Source of the DNA: Acetobacteraceae bacterium H6797
GTDB lineage: Bacteria; Pseudomonadota; Alphaproteobacteria; Acetobacterales; Acetobacteraceae
Direction: 5' to 3'
Length of the DNA: 64,000 nt
NCBI GenBank assembly: GCA_015223225.1
Contig: JADFCQ010000005.1
Location: forward strand, 310,001-374,000
A program made the translations under genes and the position numbers. Shown here one piece after another: positions 43,086 through 51,640 of the stretch (the first letter of the stretch is position 1; each line of letters begins with the position of its first letter). Under the pieces are notes generated by a model. It ran no database searches, was not told where the DNA came from, and saw only the letters and a list, made by a program, of their open reading frames with translations.

Positions 43086-44059
43086 CAGCGCTTCCTCCAG
43101 GCGGCCGGCGTCTTCGGCACGTCGAAGCCGAAGAACTTGAAGGTCTCGGCCATATGCGGCGGCAGCGGTGCTGCGACCTCCAGCGTCCCGCCCTCGGGGT
43201 GCGGCAGGGAGATGGCGCGGGCATGGAGGTGAAGCTGGCGAGAGAGGCCCTCGATATGCGCCTCCTCCTCCCCATACTTCCCATCGCCCAGGATGGGCGT
43301 GCCCAGCGCCGAAGCGGCATGCACGCGAAGCTGGTGGGTGCGCCCGGTGACGGGGTTCATCTCCAGCAGCGCGGCACTCTTCAGCGCCGTGTCGATCACC
43401 CGGTAATCCGTGATGGCATGAGCCGATTCCGGCCCCTCATCCGGCACCACGCGCTCGCCATGCGGGGTGCCGCCGAGCTTGGCGAGCGACATGTTGATGC
43501 GCCCCTCCAGCGGATGCGGGCGGCCCACCACCACGGCCCAATAGGTCTTGTGCGTGTCGCGCGAGCGGAAGGCCGCGGCGAGCTTCGCGGCCGACGACGG
43601 CGTGCGGGCGAGCAGCAGCACGCCGGAGGTGTCGCGGTCCAGCCGGTGCACAAGGCGCGGCTTCTGCTCGGCATCGAAGCGCAGCGCCTCGAGCATGCCG
43701 TCGAGATGGCGGGAGATGCCCGGCCCACCCTGCACCGGCAGGCCCGGCGGCTTGTTCAGCACGATCACGGAGCCATCGCTGTAGAGGATGGCGTCGCGCA
43801 ACATGGCCTCGTCATCCGGCTTCACGCGCGGGGCTGCCGGCTTGGCCAGCGGCGCATCCGGCATGGGCGGAATGCGGACGACCTGACCGCCCGCGAGGCG
43901 CGTATTGGTCTCCACGCGCTTGCCATCGACGCGCACCTGACCGGTGCGGCACATCTTCTGCAGGGCGCCCTGGGTCAGGGCCGGAAAATGGCGTCGGAAC
44001 CAGCGGTCGAGGCGGATATCCGCGTCATCCGCCGCGACGGTGCGTTGTTGAATACTCAT
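43085..44059 (-). CDS. rluC: 23S rRNA pseudouridine synthase, RluC family
   Basis: A 324-residue RluC/RluA-family enzyme. The N-terminal S4 domain reads IRLDRWFRRHFPALTQGALQKMCRTGQVRVDGKRV, and the catalytic Asp lies in RLVHRLDRDTSGVLLLART. TGRTHQLRVHAASALGTPILGDGKYG completes the fold. The Asp converts specific uridines of 23S rRNA to pseudouridine. The start at 44059 places the S4 domain at residue 15. It heads the operon and is divergent from the dehydratase gene across 247 bp, in which no clear promoter is seen. Confidence 0.93.
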   Translation of the reverse strand: MSIQQRTVAADDADIRLDRWFRRHFPALTQGALQKMCRTGQVRVDGKRVETNTRLAGGQVVRIPPMPDAPLAKPAAPRVKPDDEAMLRDAILYSDGSVIVLNKPPGLPVQGGPGISRHLDGMLEALRFDAEQKPRLVHRLDRDTSGVLLLARTPSSAAKLAAAFRSRDTHKTYWAVVVGRPHPLEGRINMSLAKLGGTPHGERVVPDEGPESAHAITDYRVIDTALKSAALLEMNPVTGRTHQLRVHAASALGTPILGDGKYGEEEAHIEGLSRQLHLHARAISLPHPEGGTLEVAAPLPPHMAETFKFFGFDVPKTPAAWRKR

Positions 44060-44306
44060 CTGACCTTGCCCGGCATGGCTGCGGCGCCGCCGACGAAACG
44101 GCAGGGCGCGCGAAAATTCCCGGCTGCTGCGCAGCGCGTGTTCCGCTTTACCGTGCCGGACGCTTGAGCGCGAGGGCGAGATTGCGCGCCCCTGGCCGCC
44201 GCCGGGCGCAGAAGAGCACGCCCCGGCTTGCCAGAGCGCCGCGAATGCCGCCTCATCAGGGCAAGAGAGAGCCGCGAGCGGCCCGGCAGAACGCAGGAAA
44301 ACGACC

Positions 44307-46028
44307 ATGCCCGATCAACACGACGACGAGCCCGTCGGCATCGCCCGTGGCCTCACAAATTACGGCGACCGGGATTTCGCCCGCTATCTCCGGGCCTCGA
44401 TGGCGAAATCCATGGGCTATTCCAGCGAGTTGCTGCGCAAACCCGTCGTCGGAATCGCGGGCACCTTCTCGGAATTCAACAACTGCCATCGCCTGGTGCC
44501 GGAGCTGATCGCCGCCGTGAAGCGCGGCGTGCTGGCGGAAGGCGGGCTGCCGCTGGAATTCCCGACCATCTCCCTCGGCGAGGTCTTCCTCAACCCGACC
44601 AGCCTCTTCTTCCGCAACCTGATGGCGATGGATACGGAGGAGATGGTCCGCGGCCAGCCGATGGATGCGGTGGTTCTCGTCGGCGGTTGCGACAAGACCG
44701 TCCCGGCCCAGCTCATGGGCGCCGTCTCGGCCAATGTCCCCGCGATCCAGGTGGTGACGGGACCGATGATGACCGGGCGCTGGCGCGGCGAGCGGCTGGG
44801 CGCCTGCACCGACTGCCGGCGCTTCTGGGCCAAATATCGCGCGGGCGAGATCGACGCGCAGACCATCGACGAGGTCGAGGGCAATCTCGCCACCACGGCG
44901 GGCACTTGCGCGGTGATGGGCACGGCCTCCACCATGGCCTCGCTGGCCGAGGGGCTTGGCATGATGCTGCCCGGCACGGCGGCCATCCCCGCCGTCCATG
45001 CCGACCGCATCCGCGCCGCTGAGGCCTCGGGCCGCGCCGCCATGCGCCTGGCACGCGAGAAGCTGACGCCGGACAGGATCATCACCGAGAAATCCGTCGA
45101 GAATGCGCTGCGGCTGCTGTTGGCGATCGGCGGTTCGACCAATGCCATCATCCATCTCACCGCGATTGCCGGGCGCGCGGGCATTAATGTCAGCCTCAAG
45201 CGCCTGAACGAGCTTTCGGACACGACGCCGGTGCTGGTCGATCTCAAGCCCACCGGCCCCTATTATATGGAGGACCTGCACGCCGCCGGCGGCATCGGCG
45301 CCGTGCTGCGCGAGTTGCGCCCGCTGCTGCATCTGGACGCCCTGACCGTCACGGGCGAGACGCTGGGCGAGCGACTGGCGCCGGAGCCGGGCTTCATCGA
45401 CCGGAAGGTGATCCGCCCGCTCGGCGAGCCGCTGCAGCCGGAGGGCGGGCTCGTCGCGCTTTTCGGCAGCCTGGCGCCGCGCGGGGCGATCCTGAAGCGC
45501 GCGGCGGCCGATGCCACGCTCTTCGAGAAGGAAGGCCGCGCCGTGGTCTTCAACTCGCTCGAAGACCTCGCGGCGCGGATCGATGACCCTGACCTCGACG
45601 TCACGGCCGAGGATTTCATGGTGCTGCAGAATGCCGGGCCGCTCAGCCCCTCGGGCATGCCCGAGGCAGGCTATCTCCCTATTCCCGGCAAGCTGGCCCG
45701 CGCGGGGGTGAAGGACATGGTGCGCATTTCCGACGCCCGCATGTCCGGCACCGCCTATGGCACCATCGTGCTGCATGTGAGCCCCGATGCCGCCTCAGGC
45801 GGGCCGCTCGGCCTCGTGCGCAGCGGGGACCGCATCCGCCTGTCGATCAAGGAGCGGCGGATCGACCTGCTGGTCGCCGAGGATGAGCTTGCCCGCCGCC
45901 GGGCCGAGACGCCCTCGACGGCCGTGAACCCGCCCCGGGGCTATGCGCGCCTCTATCGCCGCGAGGTGCTTCAGGCCGACCAGGGCTGCGACCTCGACTT
46001 CCTACGCAAGGTGCCGAGCCAGCCCTGA
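44307..46028 (+). CDS. IlvD/Edd-family dehydratase, sugar-acid type
   Basis: A 573-residue Fe-S dehydratase. The cluster ligands are C60 (FSEFNNCHR), C128 (GGCDKT) and C201 (AGTCAVMGTASTM), at the spacing seen in [2Fe-2S] L-arabinonate-type dehydratases. True IlvD proteins are about 40 residues longer and have SCSGMYTANSM at the last site. So it probably dehydrates a sugar acid (arabinonate, xylonate or similar) to a 2-keto-3-deoxy acid rather than making branched-chain amino acids. No sugar transport or aldolase genes are adjacent. It is divergent from rluC. Confidence 0.88.
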   Translation: MPDQHDDEPVGIARGLTNYGDRDFARYLRASMAKSMGYSSELLRKPVVGIAGTFSEFNNCHRLVPELIAAVKRGVLAEGGLPLEFPTISLGEVFLNPTSLFFRNLMAMDTEEMVRGQPMDAVVLVGGCDKTVPAQLMGAVSANVPAIQVVTGPMMTGRWRGERLGACTDCRRFWAKYRAGEIDAQTIDEVEGNLATTAGTCAVMGTASTMASLAEGLGMMLPGTAAIPAVHADRIRAAEASGRAAMRLAREKLTPDRIITEKSVENALRLLLAIGGSTNAIIHLTAIAGRAGINVSLKRLNELSDTTPVLVDLKPTGPYYMEDLHAAGGIGAVLRELRPLLHLDALTVTGETLGERLAPEPGFIDRKVIRPLGEPLQPEGGLVALFGSLAPRGAILKRAAADATLFEKEGRAVVFNSLEDLAARIDDPDLDVTAEDFMVLQNAGPLSPSGMPEAGYLPIPGKLARAGVKDMVRISDARMSGTAYGTIVLHVSPDAASGGPLGLVRSGDRIRLSIKERRIDLLVAEDELARRRAETPSTAVNPPRGYARLYRREVLQADQGCDLDFLRKVPSQP

Positions 46029-46033
46029 AGGGA

Positions 46034-46050
46034 CGAGGGCTCAGCCCTCG
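46034..46050. terminator. Palindrome at the convergent ends of the dehydratase and znuA genes
   Basis: CGAGGGCT-C-AGCCCTCG overlaps the znuA stop codon and lies 6 bp after the dehydratase stop. As RNA it would form a GAGG/CCTC stem with a 7-base loop; no T run, so weak. Confidence 0.35.
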
Positions 46051-46967
46051 CCCTTCATCGCCGGGACGAGGAGCGCGATATTGCTGCGGAACATCGCCTC
46101 ATAAGTGGGCGCCGTGCCATCGGGGCCCGAGAGCGCATCGGCATAGAGCTTGCCGCTCACCTTGGCGCCGGCCTCTCGCGCTAGGCGGTCGAGGGTCGCG
46201 GGGTTGGTCATGTTCTCGACGAAGGCGGCGGTGATCTTCTCGCGGCGCATCTGGCGGATCAGCTTGGCCACATCGGCGGCCGAGGCCTCGGAATCGGTCG
46301 AGATGCCCTGGGGGGCGAGCAGCGTCACGCCATAGGCCGCGCCGAAATAGCCGAAGGCGTCATGGCTGGTGACGACCTTGCGCTTGGCCGCCGGGACGGT
46401 GGCGATCTGCGCCCTCACCCAGGCATCGAGATCGGCCAGGCGCGCGGCATAGGCGGCGGCATTGGCCTTGTAGCTCTCCGCCCCCGCCGGATCGGCCGCC
46501 GCCAGGGCAGTGGCGAGGTTACGCACATAGATCCGGCCGTTGCGCAGATCCTGCCAGGCATGGGGGTCGGGCACCTTGGCGCCATGGCTGTGCCCATGCC
46601 CGTGGCCGTCATCCTCCATCATGCGAGGCGTGATGCCATCGGTGGCGACGGCCACGCGCGGGCTGCCGCCGGCGGCGCTCAACATGCGGTCCAGCCAGGG
46701 TTCGAAGCCGAGGCCGTTGCGGATGATCAGCCCCGCCTCGCGCAGCGCGACGGCATCCGAGGGTTTGGGCTGGAATTCATGCGCATCGGCATCCGGCCCG
46801 ACGATGCTGCGCACCGCGACCCGATCCCCGCCGATGACCCGCGCCATATCGGCCAGGATGGAGAAGGAAGCGGTGACGGCGAAAGGCGCCTGGGTCTGGG
46901 CCTGCGCCTGGGCCGCGCGCGCGGCGAGAAGAAGGCCCGGCAGGGCGAGCAGGGAACGGCGATGCAT
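46041..46967 (-). CDS. znuA: Zinc ABC transporter substrate-binding protein ZnuA
   Basis: A 308-residue cluster A-I metal-binding lipoprotein/periplasmic protein. A signal peptide (residues 1-21, MHRRSLLALPGLLLAARAAQ) precedes the mature domain VTASFSILADMARVIGGDRVAV. A His-rich loop at about residues 113-130 (EDDGHGHGHSHGAKVPDPHAWQD) is typical of zinc-specific ZnuA. The metal ligands include the His of DADAHEFQPKPS, of DPHAWQD and of VTSHDAFGYFG. The ATG at 46967 is preceded by GGAGG. A perfect Zur-type palindrome lies just upstream. The znuC and znuB genes are not in the window, so the transporter is completed elsewhere. Confidence 0.94.
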   Translation of the reverse strand: MHRRSLLALPGLLLAARAAQAQAQTQAPFAVTASFSILADMARVIGGDRVAVRSIVGPDADAHEFQPKPSDAVALREAGLIIRNGLGFEPWLDRMLSAAGGSPRVAVATDGITPRMMEDDGHGHGHSHGAKVPDPHAWQDLRNGRIYVRNLATALAAADPAGAESYKANAAAYAARLADLDAWVRAQIATVPAAKRKVVTSHDAFGYFGAAYGVTLLAPQGISTDSEASAADVAKLIRQMRREKITAAFVENMTNPATLDRLAREAGAKVSGKLYADALSGPDGTAPTYEAMFRSNIALLVPAMKGEG

Positions 46968-46989
46968 GCGGGAGCCTCCGCGTAATGAA

Positions 46990-47006
46990 ACGTTATAGTA
47001 TAACGT
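46990..47006 (-). promoter_or_regulatory. Zur box upstream of znuA
   Basis: ACGTTATAGTATAACGT is a perfect 8-1-8 palindrome, 22 bp upstream of the znuA start. Its core GTTATAnTATAAC matches the known alphaproteobacterial Zur operator. Zur with zinc bound would block transcription of znuA when zinc is plentiful. The flanks GAA and TCC extend the symmetry partly. Confidence 0.85.
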
Positions 47007-47051
47007 CCTACTTTTCGGCGAAGGCCGCAAGCCACGCCCACCGAATGGCTC

Positions 47052-47855
47052 TCATTCCCGGCGGAAGAGCTTTGCCGCCCAGTTCACGAAACGGCCCATC
47101 AGCCCGTCGCCGAAGCCGCGCCCAGCCTGGAGCTTCTGGTGGCTCACATGCGGGCGATGCGAGGGCGGCGGCATGGCGCTGCCCATGCTGTAGCGGCCCG
47201 CATCCCGCGCATTGGCAAGCCGGCGCTCCAGCATCAGGGCCGGGCCGATCATATCGGGCGGATGGCGGGCGAGCGTGGCCTCGGCGGTGCTGACGGCCGC
47301 GTCCCACTCTCCGGCTCGGCGCAGCGCATCCACGACGCGCAATTCCTGTTCGACATCCAGCGGCGGCCCCGCGCGCCAGAGCGCCACGGCATCGAGCCGC
47401 CACTGGGTCGCCAGATCAGGCATCATCGCGTCATCGGCAACCCAGGCGGCCTGCAGCGTCGCCTCGGCCGCCGCATGGAGAGCGCCCGTCTCCTCGAGCA
47501 CATAGGCCCAGGCGAGGAAGCGGCGGGCGAGTGGCGGATGCGTCGTCTCGGCGATCAGCGCGCGGAAGGGCGCGGCATGCACCGCCTCGGCGGCGGAAGG
47601 ATGGGCGCGGCTGATATCCGGCGCCGCATAGGCACATTCGGGGCAGACCTGGAGCCAGCGGCTCATCGTCCCGCGCAGGCGCTCGCCGGGGCGGAGATCG
47701 AGATCCGGCGGCTGCTCGATCGGCAGGGGGCGGAAGACGGGCTGCTGGCTTTCAGTGCCGCAGATCGCGCAGCAGACGAGCGGCGGCGCGGCCTTGCCGC
47801 CGGCCGAGGGCGCGGCGCGCGATGACGTCGGGCCGGCAGGTCGGGACATCGGCAT
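47052..47855 (-). CDS. Zinc-ribbon protein of unknown function (DUF2225-like)
   Basis: A 267-residue cytoplasmic protein. Two CxxC pairs at its N terminus (CAICG at about residues 28-32 and CPECAYAAPD at about 72-81) make a zinc ribbon, the pattern of DUF2225-type proteins. The rest is helical and TPR-like (TLQAAWVADDAMMPDLATQWRLDAVALWRAG and similar). The ATG is at 47855 (an alternative in-frame ATG is at 47849). It lies directly upstream of the Zur box and znuA, same strand, 84 bp apart, so it may read into znuA. A link to zinc homeostasis is possible but unproven. Confidence 0.78.
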   Translation of the reverse strand: MPMSRPAGPTSSRAAPSAGGKAAPPLVCCAICGTESQQPVFRPLPIEQPPDLDLRPGERLRGTMSRWLQVCPECAYAAPDISRAHPSAAEAVHAAPFRALIAETTHPPLARRFLAWAYVLEETGALHAAAEATLQAAWVADDAMMPDLATQWRLDAVALWRAGPPLDVEQELRVVDALRRAGEWDAAVSTAEATLARHPPDMIGPALMLERRLANARDAGRYSMGSAMPPPSHRPHVSHQKLQAGRGFGDGLMGRFVNWAAKLFRRE

Positions 47856-47929
47856 GTCAGCGAGCCTACAGCATTTTCATCGGAACGAAACCTGCATCAC
47901 CATGGCCTGAGCGGCTTTCAGCGGAAGCG

Positions 47930-49147
47930 TCAGCGCGGGGCTTCAGCGCTCTGCCCCGCCACGACCCGTCCGATGCAGGGGTTGCCGCCCATCCAGTAGC
48001 AAAGCTCGGCCGGGCGCTGGATGGCGTAGAGCGCCAAGTCACAGCGCAGGCCCGGTGCGAGCATCCCCCGGTCCCGCAGCCCCAGCGCCTTGGCCGCGAC
48101 GCGGGTGACGCCGAGCAGCACCTCGGCCACCGTCATGCGATAGAGCGTGCAGGCCATGTTCATCATCAGCAGCAGCGAGCGCGTCGGGCAGGAGCCGGGG
48201 TTCATGTCCGTCGAGACGGCCATGGCCACCCCCGCCGCGCGCATGGCGGCGATATCGGGCTTCTTCTCCTCACGGATGAAATAGCCCGCGCCGGGCAGCA
48301 GCACGGCGACGGTGCCGGCCTTGGCCATGGCCGCGAGCCCTTCCGGGTTGGAATATTCGGCGTGGTCGATGGAAAGCGCGCCATATTCCGCCGAGAGTGC
48401 CGCACCCCCGAAATCGCAGAGCTGGTCGCCATGCAGCTTCACCGGCAGGCCCGCTTTCCTGGCCGCATCGAAGACCCAGCGCGTCTCCTCCACGGTGAAG
48501 GCGATGCGGTCGGAGAAGACATCGACGGCATCCGCCACGCCGGCGGCCTTGGCGGCGGGCAGGATCACCTCCGACACATACCGGGCATAGTCGCTCTGCC
48601 GGCCCTTGAACTCGGGCGGCACGGCATGGGCGGCGAGCAGGCTGGTGACGACGGAGACGGGGTTGGCCTCGCCCAGCCGCCGCGCGGCGCGAAGCATGCG
48701 GATTTCCGTCTCGGTATCCAGGCCATAGCCGGATTTGATCTCGACCGTGGTGACGCCCTCGGCCATCAGCGCCTCGAGCCTCGGCTGCCCACTGGCGACG
48801 AGGCTCGCCTCATCCGCCTCGCGCGTGGCCTTGACGGTGGAGAGGATGCCGCCCCCGGCCTTGGCGATTTCCTCATAGCTCGCGCCTTCGAGCCGAAGCT
48901 CGAATTCCGCCGCGCGATCGCCGCCGAAGACGAGGTGGGTATGGCAATCGACCAGCCCGGGGAGAATCCAGGCGCCGCCGCAATCGGTGACGGTCTCGGC
49001 GGTGTCGGGCAGTTCCACGCGCGGACCGACCCAGGCGATGCGCCCGTCCTTCGCCGCGATGGCGCCGTCGCGGATGACGCCAAGTGCAGCCTCCGCATCG
49101 GGGGTCATGGTCGCCAAATGCGCGTTGAGCCAGATCCGATCGAACAT
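47930..49147 (-). CDS. hutI: Imidazolonepropionase HutI
   Basis: A 405-residue amidohydrolase cleaving 4-imidazolone-5-propanoate in histidine degradation. The metal-binding HxH is in GLVDCHTHLVFGGDRA, EIKSGYGLD is typical of HutI, and further metal ligands are in KLHGDQLCDFGG and VSTDMNPGSCPTRSL. The length fits. No hutH, hutU or hutG is present in the window, so here hutI is detached from its pathway genes. It follows the PTP-like gene by 45 bp on the same strand and so may belong to the phospholipid operon transcript. Confidence 0.95.
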   Translation of the reverse strand: MFDRIWLNAHLATMTPDAEAALGVIRDGAIAAKDGRIAWVGPRVELPDTAETVTDCGGAWILPGLVDCHTHLVFGGDRAAEFELRLEGASYEEIAKAGGGILSTVKATREADEASLVASGQPRLEALMAEGVTTVEIKSGYGLDTETEIRMLRAARRLGEANPVSVVTSLLAAHAVPPEFKGRQSDYARYVSEVILPAAKAAGVADAVDVFSDRIAFTVEETRWVFDAARKAGLPVKLHGDQLCDFGGAALSAEYGALSIDHAEYSNPEGLAAMAKAGTVAVLLPGAGYFIREEKKPDIAAMRAAGVAMAVSTDMNPGSCPTRSLLLMMNMACTLYRMTVAEVLLGVTRVAAKALGLRDRGMLAPGLRCDLALYAIQRPAELCYWMGGNPCIGRVVAGQSAEAPR

Positions 49148-49192
49148 CCGTGTCCCGCCAGGAAATTCCGTTCCCGGCAGAGTGCCACCTGC

Positions 49193-49600
49193 TCAGCCCA
49201 GGGAAAAGCCGCGCACGAGCGCCTGCTGCGTAGGGGTTTCGACCGCATGCGGATGATAGACGCGGCGGATGAAGAGGACGGGGTCTTCCCCGATGCGGGA
49301 AGCCTTGGCGAGGCAGGCCATGAACAGCCCCGTCCGCCCCAGCCCAGCGAGGCAACCGACGAAGATAGGCCGTTCCGGCACCTCGGCCATGGCGGCGAGC
49401 GTGTTCCGCACCGCCGCACGCAGGGCCTCGGGCTCTGGCGTGCCGAAATCGGGCGTGGGGAGCAGGATATCAGCGAGCCAAGCGTTACTGGCCCGCTCTT
49501 CTAGGCAGACGGAAAACACGCCCGCCGGGCAGGCCTCGAAAGGCCCGCCGATAATCTCCGTGCCGCCGAGCATGAACCGCCCGCGCGGCTGCGGCGCCAT
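49193..49600 (-). CDS. PTP/dual-specificity-type phosphatase with CX5R motif
   Basis: A 135-residue protein with the Cys-dependent phosphatase loop VGCLAGLGRTGLFMACLAK (C-x5-R at about residues 82-89). The His that normally precedes the catalytic Cys is a Gly here, an odd feature. FGTPEPEALRAAV could include the general-acid region, but the WPD loop is not evident. The gene overlaps the pssA stop by 4 bp (ATGA), so it is translationally coupled to psd-pssA. Its size and position make a lipid-phosphate phosphatase like PTPMT1, which dephosphorylates phosphatidylglycerophosphate, an attractive hypothesis. Confidence 0.78.
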   Translation of the reverse strand: MAPQPRGRFMLGGTEIIGGPFEACPAGVFSVCLEERASNAWLADILLPTPDFGTPEPEALRAAVRNTLAAMAEVPERPIFVGCLAGLGRTGLFMACLAKASRIGEDPVLFIRRVYHPHAVETPTQQALVRGFSLG

Positions 49601-50457
49601 CAGCCCGCCTGATCGCGGGGGGCGGAGACGACCACGGGCTCGAGCAGCGCCTCGGCCTCGCGCTTCAGCTTGAGGTAGGAGCGCAGCGAGAACGGGATCA
49701 TGCCGATATAGACCAGCCCCGCGCCCGCGATGGCCGCGAAGGGCTCAGCCACCAGCAGCGCCACGAAGGCCGAAACGCCCACCAGGATCGGCAGGATGAA
49801 CACCCGCGGCACCTTGAAATTCTTGAAGGACCAGGTGGGCAGCGTGCTCACCGCCATGGCGGCCACGACGATGGTAAGCACCGCGACGAAAATCGGGTGG
49901 CGCACCCATTCGGCGAATTCCTCCCAGCCCCAGCTCTGGAATGCGAGCGCGAGGAAGAGCGGGAAGAGCGCCAGACCCGCACCGGCCGGGGCCGGCACGC
50001 CGGTGAAGAAGCTCTGGGCATAGGCGGGCTTCGGTGCGACGCCGACATCCAGTGCCGCGTTGAAGCGCGCGAGGCGCAGCGCCATGCAGACGGCGAAGAG
50101 CACCGCCGGGACGAAGCCCAGGCCGCGCGCCTCTTCCAGCGTCCAGAGATAGAGGATGAAGCCAGGGGCCACGCCGAAGCAGAGGAAATCCGACAGGCTG
50201 TCGAATTCCGCGCCGAAACGGCTGGTGCCCTTGAGCAGGCGGGCGATACGCCCGTCCAGCCCGTCGATCACGGCCGCGACCACGATCAGCGCCGCTGCCT
50301 GCTCCCAACGCGCATCGAGCGCGAAGCGCATGGCCGTCAGCCCGGCGCAGAGCCCGATCATCGTCAGGATGTTCGGAATTAGCCGGTTGAAGGACAGGCC
50401 CTCCAGGCGCGGGCGGCGCCTGGGCGAGAAGCGGAAACGGCGGATCGGTCGGGCCAC
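49600..50457 (-). CDS. pssA: CDP-diacylglycerol-serine O-phosphatidyltransferase
   Basis: A 285-residue integral membrane enzyme making phosphatidylserine from CDP-diacylglycerol and serine. The CDP-alcohol phosphatidyltransferase motif is DGLDGRIARLLKGTSRFGAEFDSLSD (DGx2ARx8Gx3Dx3D) at about residues 69-94, with several hydrophobic segments. The GTG at 50457, five bases after the psd stop and with GGAAG before it, is the preferred start; an earlier in-frame GTG at 50493 lies inside psd. The C-terminal region is membrane-rich. The product is the substrate of Psd. Confidence 0.93.
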   Translation of the reverse strand: MARPIRRFRFSPRRRPRLEGLSFNRLIPNILTMIGLCAGLTAMRFALDARWEQAAALIVVAAVIDGLDGRIARLLKGTSRFGAEFDSLSDFLCFGVAPGFILYLWTLEEARGLGFVPAVLFAVCMALRLARFNAALDVGVAPKPAYAQSFFTGVPAPAGAGLALFPLFLALAFQSWGWEEFAEWVRHPIFVAVLTIVVAAMAVSTLPTWSFKNFKVPRVFILPILVGVSAFVALLVAEPFAAIAGAGLVYIGMIPFSLRSYLKLKREAEALLEPVVVSAPRDQAG

Positions 50458-50461
50458 GGCG

Positions 50462-51130
50462 TTACTTCCAGCTCGCGATAACGGTTTCGCCACCGATCAT
50501 GAGTTGGCCCACCTCGGTCAGCGGTTCAACCCCGACGGGCAGATAAAGGTCCGTGCGGCTGCCGAAGCGGATGATGCCGAAACGCTCGCCGGCCTCCATC
50601 ACGTCGCCTTCGCGCACGTCGCAGAGGATGCGGCGCGCGATGAGGCCCGCGATCTGCACCACGGCGATTTCGCGGCCGTCCGGCAGGCGCATGGCCAGGG
50701 CGTTGCGCTCGTTCAGGTCGCTCGCCTTATCCAGGCTCGCGTTCAGGAAGGTGCCGTGATGGTAGGCGATGCGCGTGATCGTGCCCTCGCAAGGGGAGCG
50801 GTTCACATGCACGTCGAGCACCGAGAGGAAGATGGCCACGCGCCAGCGCTTCTCGTCACCCAGGCCAAGCTCGGCCGGAGGCGCTGCCTGATCGACGAGC
50901 ACCACCCGCCCATCGGCCGGCGCCAGGAAGAGGCCGGGCCTCGCCGGCGGCACCCTATCGGGGTCGCGGAAGAAGTAGAGGCAGAAGGCCGCGAAGGCCA
51001 GGCCGAGCCAGACCACCCACTGGCTGATGAAAAGCCCGACGAAGGCGACGGCGAAGCCACCGATGATGAAGGGCATGCCAGCCGGGTGGGGCCGGGCAAC
51101 GACGAGCTTGATGCTTTGGGCGAGCGACAT
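50462..51130 (-). CDS. psd: Phosphatidylserine decarboxylase proenzyme
   Basis: A 222-residue pyruvoyl-dependent decarboxylase converting phosphatidylserine to phosphatidylethanolamine at the inner membrane. Two hydrophobic helices lie at about residues 18-52. LDVHVNRSPCEG carries the conserved His, and the self-cleavage site is in IRFGSRTDLYLPVG, where the Ser of GS becomes the pyruvoyl group. This is the short proteobacterial type (about 220-230). The ATG at 51130 is chosen for the MSLAQSIKLVVARPHPAG start. It heads the psd-pssA-phosphatase unit. Confidence 0.94.
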   Translation of the reverse strand: MSLAQSIKLVVARPHPAGMPFIIGGFAVAFVGLFISQWVVWLGLAFAAFCLYFFRDPDRVPPARPGLFLAPADGRVVLVDQAAPPAELGLGDEKRWRVAIFLSVLDVHVNRSPCEGTITRIAYHHGTFLNASLDKASDLNERNALAMRLPDGREIAVVQIAGLIARRILCDVREGDVMEAGERFGIIRFGSRTDLYLPVGVEPLTEVGQLMIGGETVIASWK

Positions 51131-51178
51131 GGCGTGGTTATGGGATGTTAACCCGCTTGGGACAATCTTTGCTTCATC

Positions 51179-51640
51179 ATGGCACAGCATCAATCCGATC
51201 AGGCCCCCGACCCCTTGCCCCTGGGGCCCTTCGACGTAGAGCAGGACGGCATCTTGGCGCTGCGGGAACAGCCCGCCCGCGCCAAGCTGCAGTTCGAGTG
51301 GCGCGGCCGCGCCTGCGAGGCGGCGCTGACGCCCGAGGGCATGCGCATGGGCGCGGTCGCGGGCCGCGTTCCCTCCACGGCGAGCTTGCCGATGGACCGC
51401 GAGCCGGTCTTCTCGGCATTACGCTCGCTCCGGCCGGAGCTGCCGCTGGGCTGGCGCCTGGGGCTGACGGCCGATCACCGAATCCGGATCGAGGCCGATA
51501 CCGCCGTGCGCACCCCGGCGAGCCCCGTCACGCTCATCGCGGCCCTGGTGGGCTTCGCCATGGCGCTGGACCCTTATCTGGACCGGCTGGAGGCCGCCGG
51601 GGCCGAAAGCCTGCCCCTATCGCCCGTCACCCGCCACTGA
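51179..51640 (+). CDS. Hypothetical protein
   Basis: A 153-residue protein, not recognised. It is probably soluble and cytoplasmic: there is no signal peptide, and one mildly hydrophobic stretch (SPVTLIAALVGFAMALDPYLDRL) at about residues 115-137. The N-terminal segment is Pro- and Gln-rich. It is divergent from psd (48 bp) and its 3' end overlaps the convergent flavoprotein gene by 24 bp. The coding frame is supported mainly by its length and position between oppositely oriented genes. Confidence 0.65.
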   Translation: MAQHQSDQAPDPLPLGPFDVEQDGILALREQPARAKLQFEWRGRACEAALTPEGMRMGAVAGRVPSTASLPMDREPVFSALRSLRPELPLGWRLGLTADHRIRIEADTAVRTPASPVTLIAALVGFAMALDPYLDRLEAAGAESLPLSPVTRH

